Made by a program: the position numbers and the translations under genes. The notes beneath the pieces were generated by a model. That model saw only the letters and a program-made list of their open reading frames with translations, made no database searches and was not told where the DNA came from. This document shows, one piece after another, positions 1 through 11,483 of a stretch of DNA of 64,000 bases (positions are counted from its first letter, which is position 1; every line of letters begins with the position of its first letter). The DNA is taken from contig VZRS01000311.1 of the NCBI GenBank assembly GCA_013398055.1, positions 138,015-202,014 of the forward strand. Direction: 5' to 3'. The DNA is from Ifrita kowaldi (taxonomy: Eukaryota; Chordata; Aves; Passeriformes; Cinclosomatidae).

Positions 1-1559
1 GCTTTGGCACAGATAATCCCATAAGTTTAGAAATGGCCTTTTGATTAGAAATCAAGCAGCCCTGACAGTAAATACTTGGGGGTGTTGGTTGGCACATGAT
101 TCTGTGATTCCATGAAATAAGCAAGTCTCTTAACATTAGGATTTCATTCTTCCAATATTCCTAGGGTTACATTTTAAATGCAGTATTTGTCCACATGCAC
201 AGAGCACACCACGAAGAACCAGTGTCATCTGTTGACCAAACTATTAAGAGCTTTTAGCAGGTGTCTGCTCCAGTTACCCCGCACAGCAATGTCCTGTGCA
301 TAGCTAAGTCCTTGGTGCTCACCTGGGGAGCTGGAAGAACTCCACAGATCTGTTTGGTGCAACCTGAGATGAAGCACACTTCTGGTAGGGATACACTGTC
401 TTTTGTCGATCTAATACAAATAGTAACAATTCCAAAATAAGCAGCTAGTTTTCATACCCTGTTTGGTTGCATAACAAAATTACAGAAGCAGCATTTGAGG
501 CATGAGAAATTCAAGGTCAAGGTGTTCTGCAGAGCCAAGAGTGCTCAGCCCTAACTGTCTCCTCCCATGGGTTAGTGGGATGTTGGAACCAGGAACAGGC
601 ATGAAAAAGGACTGTCAGGCAGCTGTGAAGAAACATGGACCATCCCCAGCATCCAGTGTGCTTTGAACCCACACCCAGTGCTGAGGCTCTGGATTCAGTG
701 ACTTTCTGGTAAGGACAGGTGTAATCATGGTCCAGTTTCTGATTAAACAGTGACAATTACTGAGAAGTTATAGTTGTTATGTAAAGGACTGAGCCCACGA
801 CTGCCAAATTATTTCACCTCTTTTCCTCCTCCGCTGTTCATCAAGAGCTGTAACTTGTACTTTCACCACCCAATGCTGAGTGCACTCTGCAGCTTTTGCT
901 AGTGTTGCATCTTTAATACAGTATTTTTGCGGACAGATTTCTTTTGACAGTGGCTAAATTTCCAAATAGGCAATGAAAAAATAAGAGATTATCTTAGTCC
1001 TGAGACAGCAGCTCCAATTCTATAATCTAGTTGCTTGATGCCTTCTCACACAGTAAGTGCCACTGTGAAAGCCTGATAAACTGCTTAATGTTATCATGCT
1101 GTGATTTTATGGGGAGCAATCTTGGATTAGTCTTTTCTTCAGTGCTGCAATCCATGTTACATAAACTTATGCTTACATAAACTTTTTCTGAATTTCCCCT
1201 CTGCATTTTCTCTCTCTCACTACAAAAGCCCATAGAACATTTTCTTCTGTCAGACTTTAACTGGATGTTCTCATCACAAAAGGTGAGACGTGACAACCAC
1301 TTCCCCAAATCCATAGAGATGGAAGCAGAGAGGTGTTATGGGCAGGTACAGGAGGGGAAAAGGATCTCACTTCCACACAATATGGAAGTTCCACATAATC
1401 CTACTTTGTCCCAAACTCCATGACCCTACACTGGTGCTTACACCAGTGCAAACCCAGCTACACTTCTGCAGGCACTGCTCCTAAATAACACCAGGGTAGT
1501 ATTTCAGGCTTCAGCAGAAGAGAGGAAACGAGGGACAATGCAGCATTTTCAAGGATTTC
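1..1559. other. Left flank, no gene recognised
   Basis: I see no convincing exon here on either strand. In human, MFSD2B lies on this side of WDCP and points towards it, so part of its 3' UTR could be here, but nothing in the sequence shows this. A 95-codon open frame on the minus strand (1314-1027) starts with MDLGK, like WDCP copy B, but the likeness ends after five residues. Confidence 0.4.
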
Positions 1560-1565
1560 TTTATT
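1560..1565 (-). terminator. Poly(A) signal of WDCP copy A
   Basis: AATAAA on the minus strand, about 315 bases after the stop codon of WDCP copy A. It is the nearest canonical hexamer I found downstream of the stop. The interval 1566-1877 would then be the 3' UTR. No transcript end has been checked. Confidence 0.55.
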
Positions 1566-1877
1566 ATCCAAGTTTACTATTATCTAAAAACACCAATGTA
1601 TTAAAGACCAAGATGGAAACTTGAGCTCAGAAACTTGTAAGAACACACATTTTCAATCTCATCTGTACTGCAAGAAGCATAGTTAAAAAACACTGCTCAG
1701 TATAAAAAAAGTTAATGTTTCCAAGGATCAAATAAATAATTTACAATGCAACAAAAAAAATTATAGAAATCGTACAGAGATTTGCGACTGTGTTGATAAC
1801 TTGCAGCCCCATACAGTAAACATAAAAACCTCCCATTATCAGACAGGCATTGCAAAACCACTGTCAAAACCTACATT

Positions 1878-2143
1878 TTAATTGCTGGGCTGTTCTGAAG
1901 GGCTGCTGCTGTCCAAGGTCTTGGAGGAGCAGTCCCTGAGGACTTCCAGAGAACTGGTGATATCCAGACTTTCAGAAGAAGTGGATCTACACCCCTGTGT
2001 GGAACTGATGATGTCCAAAGTTTTGGAGGAGCAGGCACCGTAGCCTTTTGCACTGGCATCTCTGATGAGGATCTCCTGTGTGGATGTAAACGTTAATGGG
2101 ATGAAGCCCTCGCTGTCCGCTGTGAGAACAATCCAAGAGGAAC
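1878..2143 (-). CDS. WDCP: WDCP copy A, last coding exon
   Basis: The acceptor CTTCACAG precedes 2143; the split codon G/GT gives glycine, then SSWIVLTADSEGFIPLTF, which matches the family end. The stop codon is at 1880-1878. After the shared core (about 30 residues) the tail is unlike copy B: 51 residues made of three 17-residue repeats encoded by 2033-1881. Confidence 0.92.
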
Positions 2144-5100
2144 CTGTGAAGACAACCACATGGCTGTTGGTTAATTTTTGTGTAATTAGGGTATGTTTAA
2201 GGTAAAAAGCCAAATTTCTTCTAGAATTGAATGCTTCTGTATATTTACAGCTTTCTAGAAAAAAAAAAAAGTATACCAGCTGTACAGAAAAGTACAGGTT
2301 GTACAACCTCAAAAATAAAGGACACTTGGCAACTATGATGGATTTTGCCGCAAGGAAATGAGACAATAATAAATGCACACTTCAAATGAGGAGGAGGAAT
2401 GAAATTCTGAACAGAATTCATAAGCATCCACACTTGGTTTTAATTAGGCATTGATAAGCTATTTCACAGTGCTAAAGCTGTGTAGATACTATAAAAAGCA
2501 GAGATGTAGTAAATTAATGACAAATTAATGTAATAAAGACGACAGGAACTGCTTTTATTACGTAATTTCACTATACTAAATTCCATGAAGAACAAGGAAG
2601 AAATACTTTAAAATACTGTACAAATCAAACATCTCTAGTTCTTTTGCTATTTGACTTCACCATGAACATTTGTTTTACAATTTGAATCTGAAACCCTGAC
2701 TTCTACCAATACAGATAAACCAGAAAAATTTTATATTTTTATCCATTAAGCTGATGAAGCAAGAAAATAGTGCTCATGGCGGGTAAGGGAATTCAGAGAA
2801 GCATTTCCAGCTGTTTGTAAATTTACATTATGTAACCTTACATCACAAGTGAAGTCACAAGCAGATTGTAGCTTAAAAGCACACAACCCTCTAATCTTTT
2901 GGCTTAATTTGGACCAGACTTGAAAATCAATACAACTCAGGATTTGAAAATACCATTCCTAATTTGCATCTGTATAGTTCAAACAAACATATTCCACCAA
3001 CAACTCATTAGGAGAAATAAAACTTGGACAATGGCAAGAACAGCAGCCTTAGGCTTTGGGATGGTTGCTCAGTGATCTATAAGCAGGCAGAGAGCAGATA
3101 CAGGGGGCAAGTAGATGGAATGCAGCACAGGGAATACCTGTAGTAGTGAGGGATCATATCCCAAAGTGTGTTTTCTACCTTTGCCCAGAGTGAGACACTC
3201 AGAATTGACACATAGACAGACACATGGGATGGGCATGGCATGAACTGGTAACAGCAGAGGAGACCACAGCAGTAAGAGAGGCAGTTTTCTTCACAGCAAA
3301 AGCTGATATGAAATGCACTGCTGAAGTGTACAGAGCTGCTTCTGTGCTACAGGATTTCCTAAAGCAGACTAGATGCTGGAGCTACAAATTAAAATACAGA
3401 ATCCTGTCCTCCCAAAACCACCAGTCAACCCTACCCTCCTTGTTACTCAGACTTCTGTCTTTAGAACAGCTGACAAGAAGTAAAACACTGGTTGAAAGTA
3501 ACTTTCCTGTATAACTAGTTACTTCATAAGGGGGCATCAATATGTAAGTTTGCTCTTCTTTTTTTCATAATGCAAAGACTCTTCTCAGTAAAAGAAGATT
3601 CAGAGAAGAATTTTCACATTATTAAAAAAAAAAAAAAAGGCAAAATTTTATTAATCTTTCATTATTTGTTCCTTGGGTTTTTTCCTGGATGGAATATGCA
3701 TATTGCTGTTGCTTCCTAAGAATGTCAGGAAGAATCACAGAATGGTTTGGGGAGGAAGGGACCTTAAAGCTCATCCAGTTCCATCCCCCTGCCATGGGCA
3801 GGGACACCTTCCACTAGACCAGGCTGCTCCAAGCTCCATCCAGCCTGGCCTTGGGACACTTCCAAGGGTGGGGCATCCACAGCTTCTCTGGCAACGTGTT
3901 TGAAGTGTTTGTACTCTTGGATAATCCCAACATACCGTGCTGCATTTCTACAAGGGAGAGGTTGAAGAGCTGCTGGATGATATTTAGGCGGAGTTTACCA
4001 CCACACAGAAGAACGGCTCGACTTTCATCTGCATCACTTTTGGAAAGCTGCTTCTGCAAATGCAAGAAACAGTCATTAGCTACTGTGATGTATCGTTAAA
4101 ATGGCATTAATCAAAACAGGATCACAGATGTGTCTTCAGTGGCATCATTTACAGAAAGTCAAATGCTACATACATTCAGACCTGTTTGCAAGATTTATCC
4201 TTTAAAGTCTCAGCTCTCAAAGTGCTGATGAGTGAGCGACAGCAGCAAGGAACAGTGCTCATCCAGCACGTCACAACAACAGGAGAGAAAATCATGCACT
4301 GCTGCTGAAGAAACCACAAGCTTCATCCACAGCACAATCCTCATCCTCATCCTTCCGTGAGGGACATTTCCCCAGGGAGTTTGTAAAGCTGCAGGTTTTC
4401 CATCCCCATGTCCCCCCATCCATCCCTGATCCACAATTTCAGAGCTGAGAGCTCCTGCTCACGGATGTTGGGATGAGGAACAAGCTCAGAAGGGCTTGTT
4501 TGTCCCACCCCTGACCATCACTGCCCCAAGCCTTAAATCCAAAAAGCATCTCCAAAGAACATGCCCAGTAGGGCAGAACAAAGCATTTTCTAGATCTGTT
4601 ATTACAATTATTAAATGTTTACAATGGGAAACAGTGAAGAGAGTGAGGGAATATGATCTAGAACTTAAGAGATCAATGCTACAAAAGTTGGTAATTTTTG
4701 GAAATAATAAAGCTTATAAGTAAGAGCTAATTGAAAGGGAAATGACAGTTCAAATTGCTTTGAATATTGACTAAGGTTTATTAATTTGAATTCTAGAAGC
4801 CACCTAGTAGATCTGTGCCAGGTTTTGATAATCAGGTAATTTACCCTTTCTAGCATGAGATCTGCAAGAGCAAATCTTTCAGCCAAAGAAAGGGTTTTTC
4901 ACATGAAATTTCACTTCAAATCCATTTTTAAGCTATGTTAATGGAATTATCTATTGCATCCCTAAGGGTCTCTTTCCTCCTTGGACGGTACTCTCAATGC
5001 TAATTAGCAACATTCCTGTTTCAAAGCCAAAGCAATTTGCTTTTGTTACAGTCTTCATTATTTTAGTTTTCCTCATAGGACAGCAGGAGATTGATACCAA

Positions 5101-7339
5101 TTCCCACACATGGAAATCTTCACTTGTCTAAACTTTTATTCAACAAGATTTAGAAGTAGCCTAGGAAAAGTATTCCCTTCCTAGAACTCCATACAGGGCT
5201 TTAATTCTGCAACTGAGCGGCCACATGTGGGTCCTCTGGAGTCCCAGCAGACTCAGTGCAGAGCTGAGGGGCTTGGCCCAGTGTGAGGTCGGGACAGGGA
5301 GCTGCACATTCTTGGATATCCCACTGCTTTAAAAACACTGGAAGCCTGCAGAGTAATGGGATTTATAACCATAGTTCCACCTGCAGGAACAGGATGGAAA
5401 TCTAACCCTACTGACTGTACTTGAGCATTACAAAGAATATACAGCCATAAACAGGTTTCACCATTAAAGCTTTCAATATTAACATTACCTGGCAGGTGAT
5501 GTTAATGAAAGAAGGTTCCTGAGAAGATGGGTACACTGGAAGATTTCTCTTCCCAGATTTTAGCAGCTCAGTTAATTCACAGAGATGGTGCTGCAATTCT
5601 GTGAAGTTACCAGACAATTTTTCCACATTTTTCAAAAAGTAACTCGCCTCCTTTTCACTGAACAGGTTATTCTTGTAAGAATTGGGTATTTTGGAAGCTG
5701 CCTCAAGCTGTCTTTTTGGTGATGTCGGCTTGTTCGAAGCGTTAGACAGTGCCACACTCCGATTAACTGGCTCAGCATCCAGAGTCTCGACAGCTGGAGG
5801 AAAATTCATGGAAATCTTTTTGTCTTTGAGGTTGCTGATGTTCAACACCAAGTTTTGTTCATAAACAGGACTCCTGATTTCTTCAATGAGTTTCCTTCGG
5901 CTTGTAGGAGACTGGAGGGCAGAGCGATCTGGTATCAGGAGCCCCCGGCTGAGAGGGTGGACCTCTCTAGAGGGATCATGAGGAACACTGGTAAGGTTCA
6001 AACTGGAGCTGCCATCAGCTGACACAGACATTGAAGGACCCATTTCAAATATTAGCTCCTTAATCATCAATCGGATCATGTATTTGTCTGATCTTGAAGA
6101 GGGAAGAAAAGCAGGGTCAGTGAATTTTTGTCTTCCAACCAGTATCAGTAACAATTTATTGGTCAAGAAGCACAAACCTTTCGGCTTCTCGCTTTTCTCT
6201 AGCTGAATTTGTTGAATATTGGGTAAATTGGATGAAGTCAGTGAATAGACTAAAATAACGTTACAAGTATTGGAGGCAACAGAGACAGTTTGAGTTTTGG
6301 AGTCAAAAGCCATTATATCAGGAACCAGAATGCCTGGGATGCTCACTTTTTTGGTAGAGGTAACCTTTCTTTCAAAAGTCACCAAGATGAGGTGTGAGGA
6401 ATCTTGGCCACTTCCCGTTAGGTAGTCCTTGGGCCTCAGGTGAAGGAGAGGGCTAGAATCAACACCTTGCTTGCTAGAAAGTATGTGAGTTAGATCCACG
6501 GGAGATGTAACCACAGACAAGGGCTTCTCAGAGTCCAGTGACTTCTTCCCTCCATCCAAAGAATACTCTTCCTCCCCACACAAGCTGGACTGCGAGGGGA
6601 AGGACTCGGTTTCAATGCTTGATGGAACTTCGAAGGCAACACCAGCATTTAAGCCACAGATCTTGTCCAGAGGGAGCTCTGTAGCAACAGCAACTTGTAA
6701 ATTCTGTGTAGCTTCCACAGCACAGATGTAGCCTCCCACATCAAAGATTGGGCAAAAAGAGCAAGCGCTCAGTGTTTTCTGAGCATCATCCCAAATGTAA
6801 GAATGGAGGGCACTGCCCACCCCGACGACCAAGCGATCTCCTTCCTTGGTCCAACAGGCGCAGTGGATGAGCCCGCTGCCCTTGATGTCCGCATTAATTC
6901 TGGAGTTGTTGAGCTGGACAGAGGGCAAGACGGAGGCGTCCCGGGTGGTCAGCACAGCTAGGACCTCCTTGCTGGGATGCCACACGCAGCCCTGGGGGAG
7001 CACGGGGTACGGCTCGCTGATGTCGCAGATCTGGGAAACCAGGAGCTTGTTCCTGTCGGCACCGTTGAAGCAGAGCTGCCAAATGGTGATGTGCTTTTTG
7101 TGCTGCACCGCCAGCAGGGCCGGGGCCTCGGCGGGACACGGGCCCCAGTACAGCCCGTGCACGTGTTCAAACTGACCCACCACGCTCGAGTCACCGAATT
7201 TGGGCTCTCCGTTGTGCAGATGCAGCGCGGTCAGGATCACCTGCTTCCCGTCCGTCCAGGCCAGCCCGTGCACGGCGTGAATGGCCTGGTGCAAGGCGTT
7301 GAGGCCAGTTCGCAGCAGCTTTGCCTTTCCCAGCTCCAT
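1878..7339 (-). CDS. WDCP: WDCP family protein, copy A (full gene, three coding exons)
   Basis: This is a complete WD repeat and coiled-coil containing protein gene (formerly C2orf44). Coding exons 7339-5489, 4053-3936 and 2143-1878 join in frame to 744 residues; human WDCP has about 721. Seen: an N-terminal WD-type beta-propeller region with blade-like segments near residues 21-41, 55-90 and 155-190 (ending in TIWQL and YIWD), a low-complexity middle, a likely coiled coil at about 561-598, and a conserved C-terminal core spanning exons 2 and 3. Residues 694-744 are three 17-residue Ser-rich repeats. Known of the family: human WDCP is reported to self-associate, to bind the SH3 domain of the kinase HCK, and to occur as an ALK fusion partner; its cellular role is poorly defined. 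The start is the ATG at 7339, giving MELGKAK, which fits the family N-terminus, 19 bases after a good splice acceptor. A second intact copy lies 13 kb upstream. The family call is firm; which copy is the orthologue of human WDCP is not settled. Confidence 0.93.
1881..2033 (-). repeat. Three 51-base repeats encoding the copy A tail
   Basis: Three in-frame units of exactly 17 codons: 2033-1983 (CSSKTLDIISSTQGCRS), 1982-1932 (TSSESLDITSSLEVLRD) and 1931-1881 (CSSKTLDSSSPSEQPSN). The shared pattern is C/T-S-S-K/E-T/S-L-D-x-x-S-S. The outer units are closest to each other. The repeat ends exactly at the stop codon. Copy B has no such repeat. Confidence 0.85.
2144..3935 (-). other. WDCP copy A intron 2
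   Basis: A 1.8 kb intron bounded by GTATG and CTTCACAG. It contains the CR1 fragment at 3732-3902, a run of 15 A at 3624-3638 and otherwise plain AT-rich sequence. No other exon was recognised. Confidence 0.8.
3732..3902 (-). mobile_element. CR1 LINE 3' fragment in intron 2 of WDCP copy A
   Basis: The reverse-complement CR1 3' end is seen (AGAATGGTTTGG, then GAAGGGACCTTAAAG, then the CCATGGGCAGGGACACCTTC segment). The element is 5' truncated and inserted in the same orientation as the gene, starting about 35 bases after the exon 2 donor. Confidence 0.9.
3936..4053 (-). CDS. WDCP: WDCP copy A, coding exon 2 (118 bases)
   Basis: The acceptor TTTGCAG is at 4054 and the donor GGTATG starts at 3935. 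The exon enters in phase 0 and leaves one base (G) for the next codon. It encodes a 39-residue segment containing RAVLLCGGKLRL and QQLFNLSLVEM, the hallmark of the family's C-terminal core. The donor lies about 35 bases from a CR1 insertion in intron 2. Confidence 0.92.
4054..5488 (-). other. WDCP copy A intron between coding exons 1 and 2
   Basis: A 1.4 kb intron from GTAATG to TTTGCAG. An AATAAA on the minus strand (5140-5135) lies about 270 bases after the in-frame intronic stop, so an early-ending transcript is possible. Nothing else was recognised. Confidence 0.8.
5489..7339 (-). CDS. WDCP: WDCP copy A, coding exon 1 (617 codons)
   Basis: The exon opens with ATG at 7339 and ends with CAG before the donor GTAATG at 5488, after exactly 617 codons (phase 0). 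It holds the WD-type region, the conserved LDAEPVNRSVAL segment near residue 520 and the coiled coil. The acceptor in front, after a pyrimidine-rich stretch ending GTAG, puts the exon start at 7358, so bases 7358-7340 are 5' UTR. Past the donor the frame stays open for 26 more codons to a stop at 5408. The first 160 or so codons are much richer in G and C than the matching part of copy B. Confidence 0.93.
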
Positions 7340-7358
7340 GACTTTTAAAGTGAAACAT

Positions 7359-9128
7359 CTACGCAGAACAGAATGAGAAGGAAAAATAAATTATTGCAGA
7401 GGATAGAGGACAATATCTGGATGATTATTTAGCTTATGACCCTGCCAGTGCTGGACTCTTCCTTCCAGTGAAGTCAATATACATGTAATGTTCACCTATG
7501 CTAAATTCCCAGCCCAATAATTGTTTTGTTTATGATGTTTCCACCATGAAATGCAACTTTAAGAGAAAAAAACCTTGCTATTTCTATAGGCTTACCATCA
7601 AATTTCTGCTGCATTTTCATCACAAGACCAGTCCTTTCATTCTAATCAGTAAGTTGCTGTTCTCAGAATATTTTCTAATTACTTCAATATCAACAATTCT
7701 CAAAATATCGCTGCTGCTCACTCTCAACTTCCTGGACCATTGTGGCCAGATGAAGTAATCCCTTACAAGTACAACCAAGCATTAATGTATTATCTACAAA
7801 TCTGATCCTGTATTAAGCGTGTGAGAATGAGGCATTTGGATGGTTATCCCAGAAAGCTCTCTAAGAAAGAAAATTCAATTTTGAAGAAAGTTAGCACGAA
7901 ATAGATTTTTTCTGAGGACCCTAACAAGAAAAGAATTTAAAAGAAGACATACACAAGGCATCAACACTTTGGAAAACTCCAGGATTTTACACATATTTCT
8001 AATTTTTGAGCTGTGAGCAATGCCTACTCTGTGCACAAATGCCAGTTCAAAGGAATTGATGGTTTCCTAATTTATGATCTCCATACAGTTAGGCTCAGAT
8101 GCAAAGCCATGGCACAGAATGAGTTGCAGTTGTAGTAGGAAACACGAAGAACAAGAAGAAAGATTTTCAGAAAGTAAAAACTGTCAAACTGGAAGAGTTT
8201 ATCACAATGTGCAGGGCCTGGCACTACTCAGTATTTTAATTATTTGGGAATGACCATAAACTTGCAGGAACAGGATTGCAAGATTTCAAAGATTCAAATT
8301 GTACAGAAAGTTATGGTTTTATGACCAAGGTAACTTCTTTTCAACCTAATAACAAATGCAAAATAATACACTTAGTAAAGAAAAAACCCACCAACTTGGA
8401 TACCTACCCAGGAATAATTCCCTAGGTAGAGGTATAGCAAAAAAGGATCTGGCTTACAGTGGATCATGAATTGACTAGTTCAGTAACGGGAGAATGTTGC
8501 CAAGTAAGAATAATTCATTCTGGAATGTTTTAAGAGAGATGCCATACACAAGGGAGATAATTACCCCACTTCCTCATTGCTAACACTATCTCCACTGCAC
8601 CTACTTCTGAGTTCAAGGATGATGGAAATGCTTAACAAAGCTCAGGGATCAGAGAAACAGAGGAAGTGAGTTCTCTGTCTGGAGAAGACTGTGAGTCGAA
8701 ACTTGAGAACATCCACCAGCCCAGTGACAGAACATCCATCCACTGTTCTCCCGGTATAGTCTGGATAATGCATGATAATAATCAGCTTAGTTTCAACAAA
8801 GATTTAGGTCAGCTACTAAGGAAAAATTCTGACTATAAGTGATAGCTAAGCATGGAAGCAGGCTACCTCGGAGAGAAGGGAAAACCACTCCATGAATTTC
8901 ATAATCTGTAAGAGCCAATTAAGGAAATGTCTGTCAGGGATAAGTTTAAGTCCACTGAATCCTACCTCACAGGAGAGCACTCAAGATACTTCTAATGCAA
9001 CTTCACCATCTACCCGGCCTCTCCTCCATAACCAACCTCAGTCCTGTTAAGCAGCCACCACTTCCAGGAAAATTTACATTGGATGTTCGCTGTGCGCAGA
9101 ACCGCACACGCTGCTGGGCAATACTTAC
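7359..9128 (-). other. Probable first intron of WDCP copy A
   Basis: The interval lies between a strong minus-strand donor (CCA/GTAAGTATT, first intron base 9128) and the acceptor at 7359. It is AT-rich, without a recognisable coding exon or repeat. The downstream acceptor is clear; the upstream donor is inferred. Confidence 0.45.
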
Positions 9129-9515
9129 TGGTGGCAGGGAGATACGAGATAACGTGCCTCATAAGACACACCAAGATGCTAAAGCCTCCTGGGCCATCTG
9201 GAGAGGTTCCTGTGTCACAAGGGGCGTTTACCCCAGCGGATCTGGAAAAGCAAACAGAGCAAGAGACCCACTGGTCAATGGATTCCAGTGCCCTGTGTCC
9301 AAACCCACACCGCCTCCTGCAGCGCCCGGCCCAGCCCCAGCTCCCCGGGCAGGAGTCACACCACAGGCCGGGTGCTGGGCGAAATGCGGTGCCCGTCCCA
9401 GCCCCAGGGGCAGAGGGGCCGCTGCAGGGACCCCCCGGCACCGGGCGGCCACGGCAGCAGCGGGCCGGGGAGCGCGCACAAACCGCCCGCCCGCGCCGCC
9501 GCTCCCTGCGCGGGC
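9129..9515 (-). promoter_or_regulatory. CpG island and likely promoter with non-coding exon 1 of WDCP copy A
   Basis: From about 9295 to the gap at 9516 the sequence is very rich in G, C and CpG, which in vertebrates marks promoters. It lies about 2 kb upstream of the WDCP copy A start on the same strand. The minus-strand donor at 9129/9128 (GTAAGTATT) could end a 5' UTR exon that begins in or near the gap. The exact transcription start cannot be seen. Confidence 0.5.
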
Positions 9516-9664
9516 NNNNNNNNNNNNNNNNNNNNNNNNNNNNNNNNNNNNNNNNNNNNNNNNNNNNNNNNNNNNNNNNNNNNNNNNNNNNNNNNNNNNN
9601 NNNNNNNNNNNNNNNNNNNNNNNNNNNNNNNNNNNNNNNNNNNNNNNNNNNNNNNNNNNNNNNN
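9516..9664. other. Assembly gap (149 N)
   Basis: A run of N inside or at the edge of the CpG island of WDCP copy A. The true length is unknown. The first exon and core promoter of copy A may lie here. Confidence 0.99.
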
Positions 9665-9689
9665 TGTCTGCCCCTGTCTTGGCCCCTCA

Positions 9690-9960
9690 TGAGGATGTTG
9701 AAGACCACAATGAGGTGTCCCCTCCGTCTCCTCCAGGCTGGACAAACTAAGTGACCTCAGCTGCTCCTCATCAGGCTTCCCTTCCAGACCCTTCACCATC
9801 CTTGTGGCCCTCCTTTGGATGTCTTTTTTGCATTGTGGCACTCAAAACTGCGCACAGGACTCGAGGTGCGGCCACAGCACCGCAGAGCAGAGGGAGAATC
9901 CCCTCCCTGGGCCAGCTGTCAGTGCTGTGCCTGATGCACCCCAGAGCGTGGCTGGCATCA
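9690..9960 (-). mobile_element. CR1 LINE internal fragment
   Basis: The plus strand reads as reverse-complement CR1 coding sequence: CTCCAGGCTGGACAAAC, then GTGGCCCTCCTTTGGATG, then CTCAAAACTGCGCACAGGAC and a run ending in GATGCACCCCAG. The typical 3' end is missing. Similarity fades after about 9960; 9960-10170 may be further diverged CR1 sequence. Confidence 0.75.
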
Positions 9961-11483
9961 AGCAAAGCACCACCAGCCAGTCTAAGCAGGTGATTGTCCT
10001 GCCCTTGTCACTTCCATCGCCCCCGGGGGTCATCCACTGTGTGACACTGCCACACAGCACCCGCAGCCTGCTCACACCTGTGTGGCTCTTGGAGACGCCT
10101 GAAGAAGGAGCAGAGATGGCTCCAGGGGGAAGACATCAGGTCCCCAGTGTGGTGTATCCCATCCGGTGAGGTGGTCACATTGAAGTGAGGAAGGCATCTA
10201 AATTCAGTGCAGAACTACTCCAATACAACTTACCTGGTCCTGATTTACTGCATCGAGCATAGCTCCTTATAGGTCTCCAAGTCCTTTTAAAAGTTAATTA
10301 TATTGTGTGACTGCGCTGCTTTGCCACTCCTCAGCACTGCAGAGCAGTGGAATCATCATACCATTTTTGAAACCCACACTCTTGATAGGATGTTGAAACA
10401 CTGGAAAAGGTGCCATGAAAAGAGCTGGCAGAGGTGTGGGGGAAAAAAAATGCTTAAAATAGTTGCAAGGTCAAATATGTAAGTAGCTCAAACTTAGCAA
10501 AAGAAGAACACTAGGTGGTGACTTGGCCATATCGCATCAGTGCCTGTATAGAGGGAAAAAAAAGCACTAAAAAGCTCTTGAGGTTAGTGAAGGTAAATTT
10601 AACAAGAGCCATGGATGGATTCAAATATGTAAGACACAGCTCTGCGTCTGGCTGACCCCTGGAACGAACTGCCAACAGAGATATTGCACATTAAAACTTG
10701 GTGATTTTCACGGACATACCATTTTAAATGCAGATTGTGCCTCAATTTCTGAAAAACTGCTGAAAAAAATTCTGAAAAATTTCTGAGCTCAATAAGTAGA
10801 TTTCAGATACCTAGGTGTCTATGGAATACCAGGTAAAATTCCACGTACTGTATCCAGAAAAGCTCAACATAATTTGCCTGTTTTAGACCTAACAGGGCAC
10901 CTGCAAGATGCTGAAAGGCAGATTGGTGTGTTGGAGAAGGTTTCAAGGAGTAAGAACTCTTCTTTTATGTGCTTGTACTGGCACAGGTTTATGGAAGAAA
11001 AATTCCTGCCATTCAAACTGAAAGAAATGAGTTCGTAGGTTCCTTTGGAAGCTTGTTCAACAGATGTGCCTGTGGTATAGAGGCTGGGATGACCAGAGGT
11101 GGACAATAGGGTTTATTTGAACCATTACATTTTTGAAATGAAAAAGAGTCTTTCTGCCAGCTTCAGGCACTTGATGGTGTGACTTGCAGTAAATAAATAA
11201 ATTACACCAAGATTTGAGGTAATGAATAGATTTCCAAGGTTATGCTTTTAGTTTAGAAATATAAGCAGGGGACCTAAAGGCCAGCTTCTCTGTGCTGCTC
11301 CATGAATATACTCTAAGTGTATGAGAATTTAACAGAAAATGAACAAACGTGGTTTTGATTTGTCCTCTCTATTAATCCTCTGTCATTACCAACAGACAGG
11401 GTGCAGCTGTACAGAGAGCTGTCCAAAACTATCCAAAACAGAATGGAAAAGGAAATCAGAAAAATTTCCTGTAGTAATCACAC

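Noticed and set aside
1027..1314. Minus-strand open frame starting MDLGK, like the WDCP copy B start, as a possible third WDCP copy
   Set aside because: The likeness ends after five residues; the rest shows no WDCP similarity, and no other WDCP exon lies beyond it.
6846..7348. Long plus-strand and other-frame open readings across the GC-rich start of WDCP copy A
   Set aside because: They are antisense or shifted shadows of the WDCP coding exon, open because of its high GC content.
9010..9841. Large open frames crossing the gap at 9516-9664
   Set aside because: The frames are open only because N is translated as X; they join CpG island and CR1 sequence.
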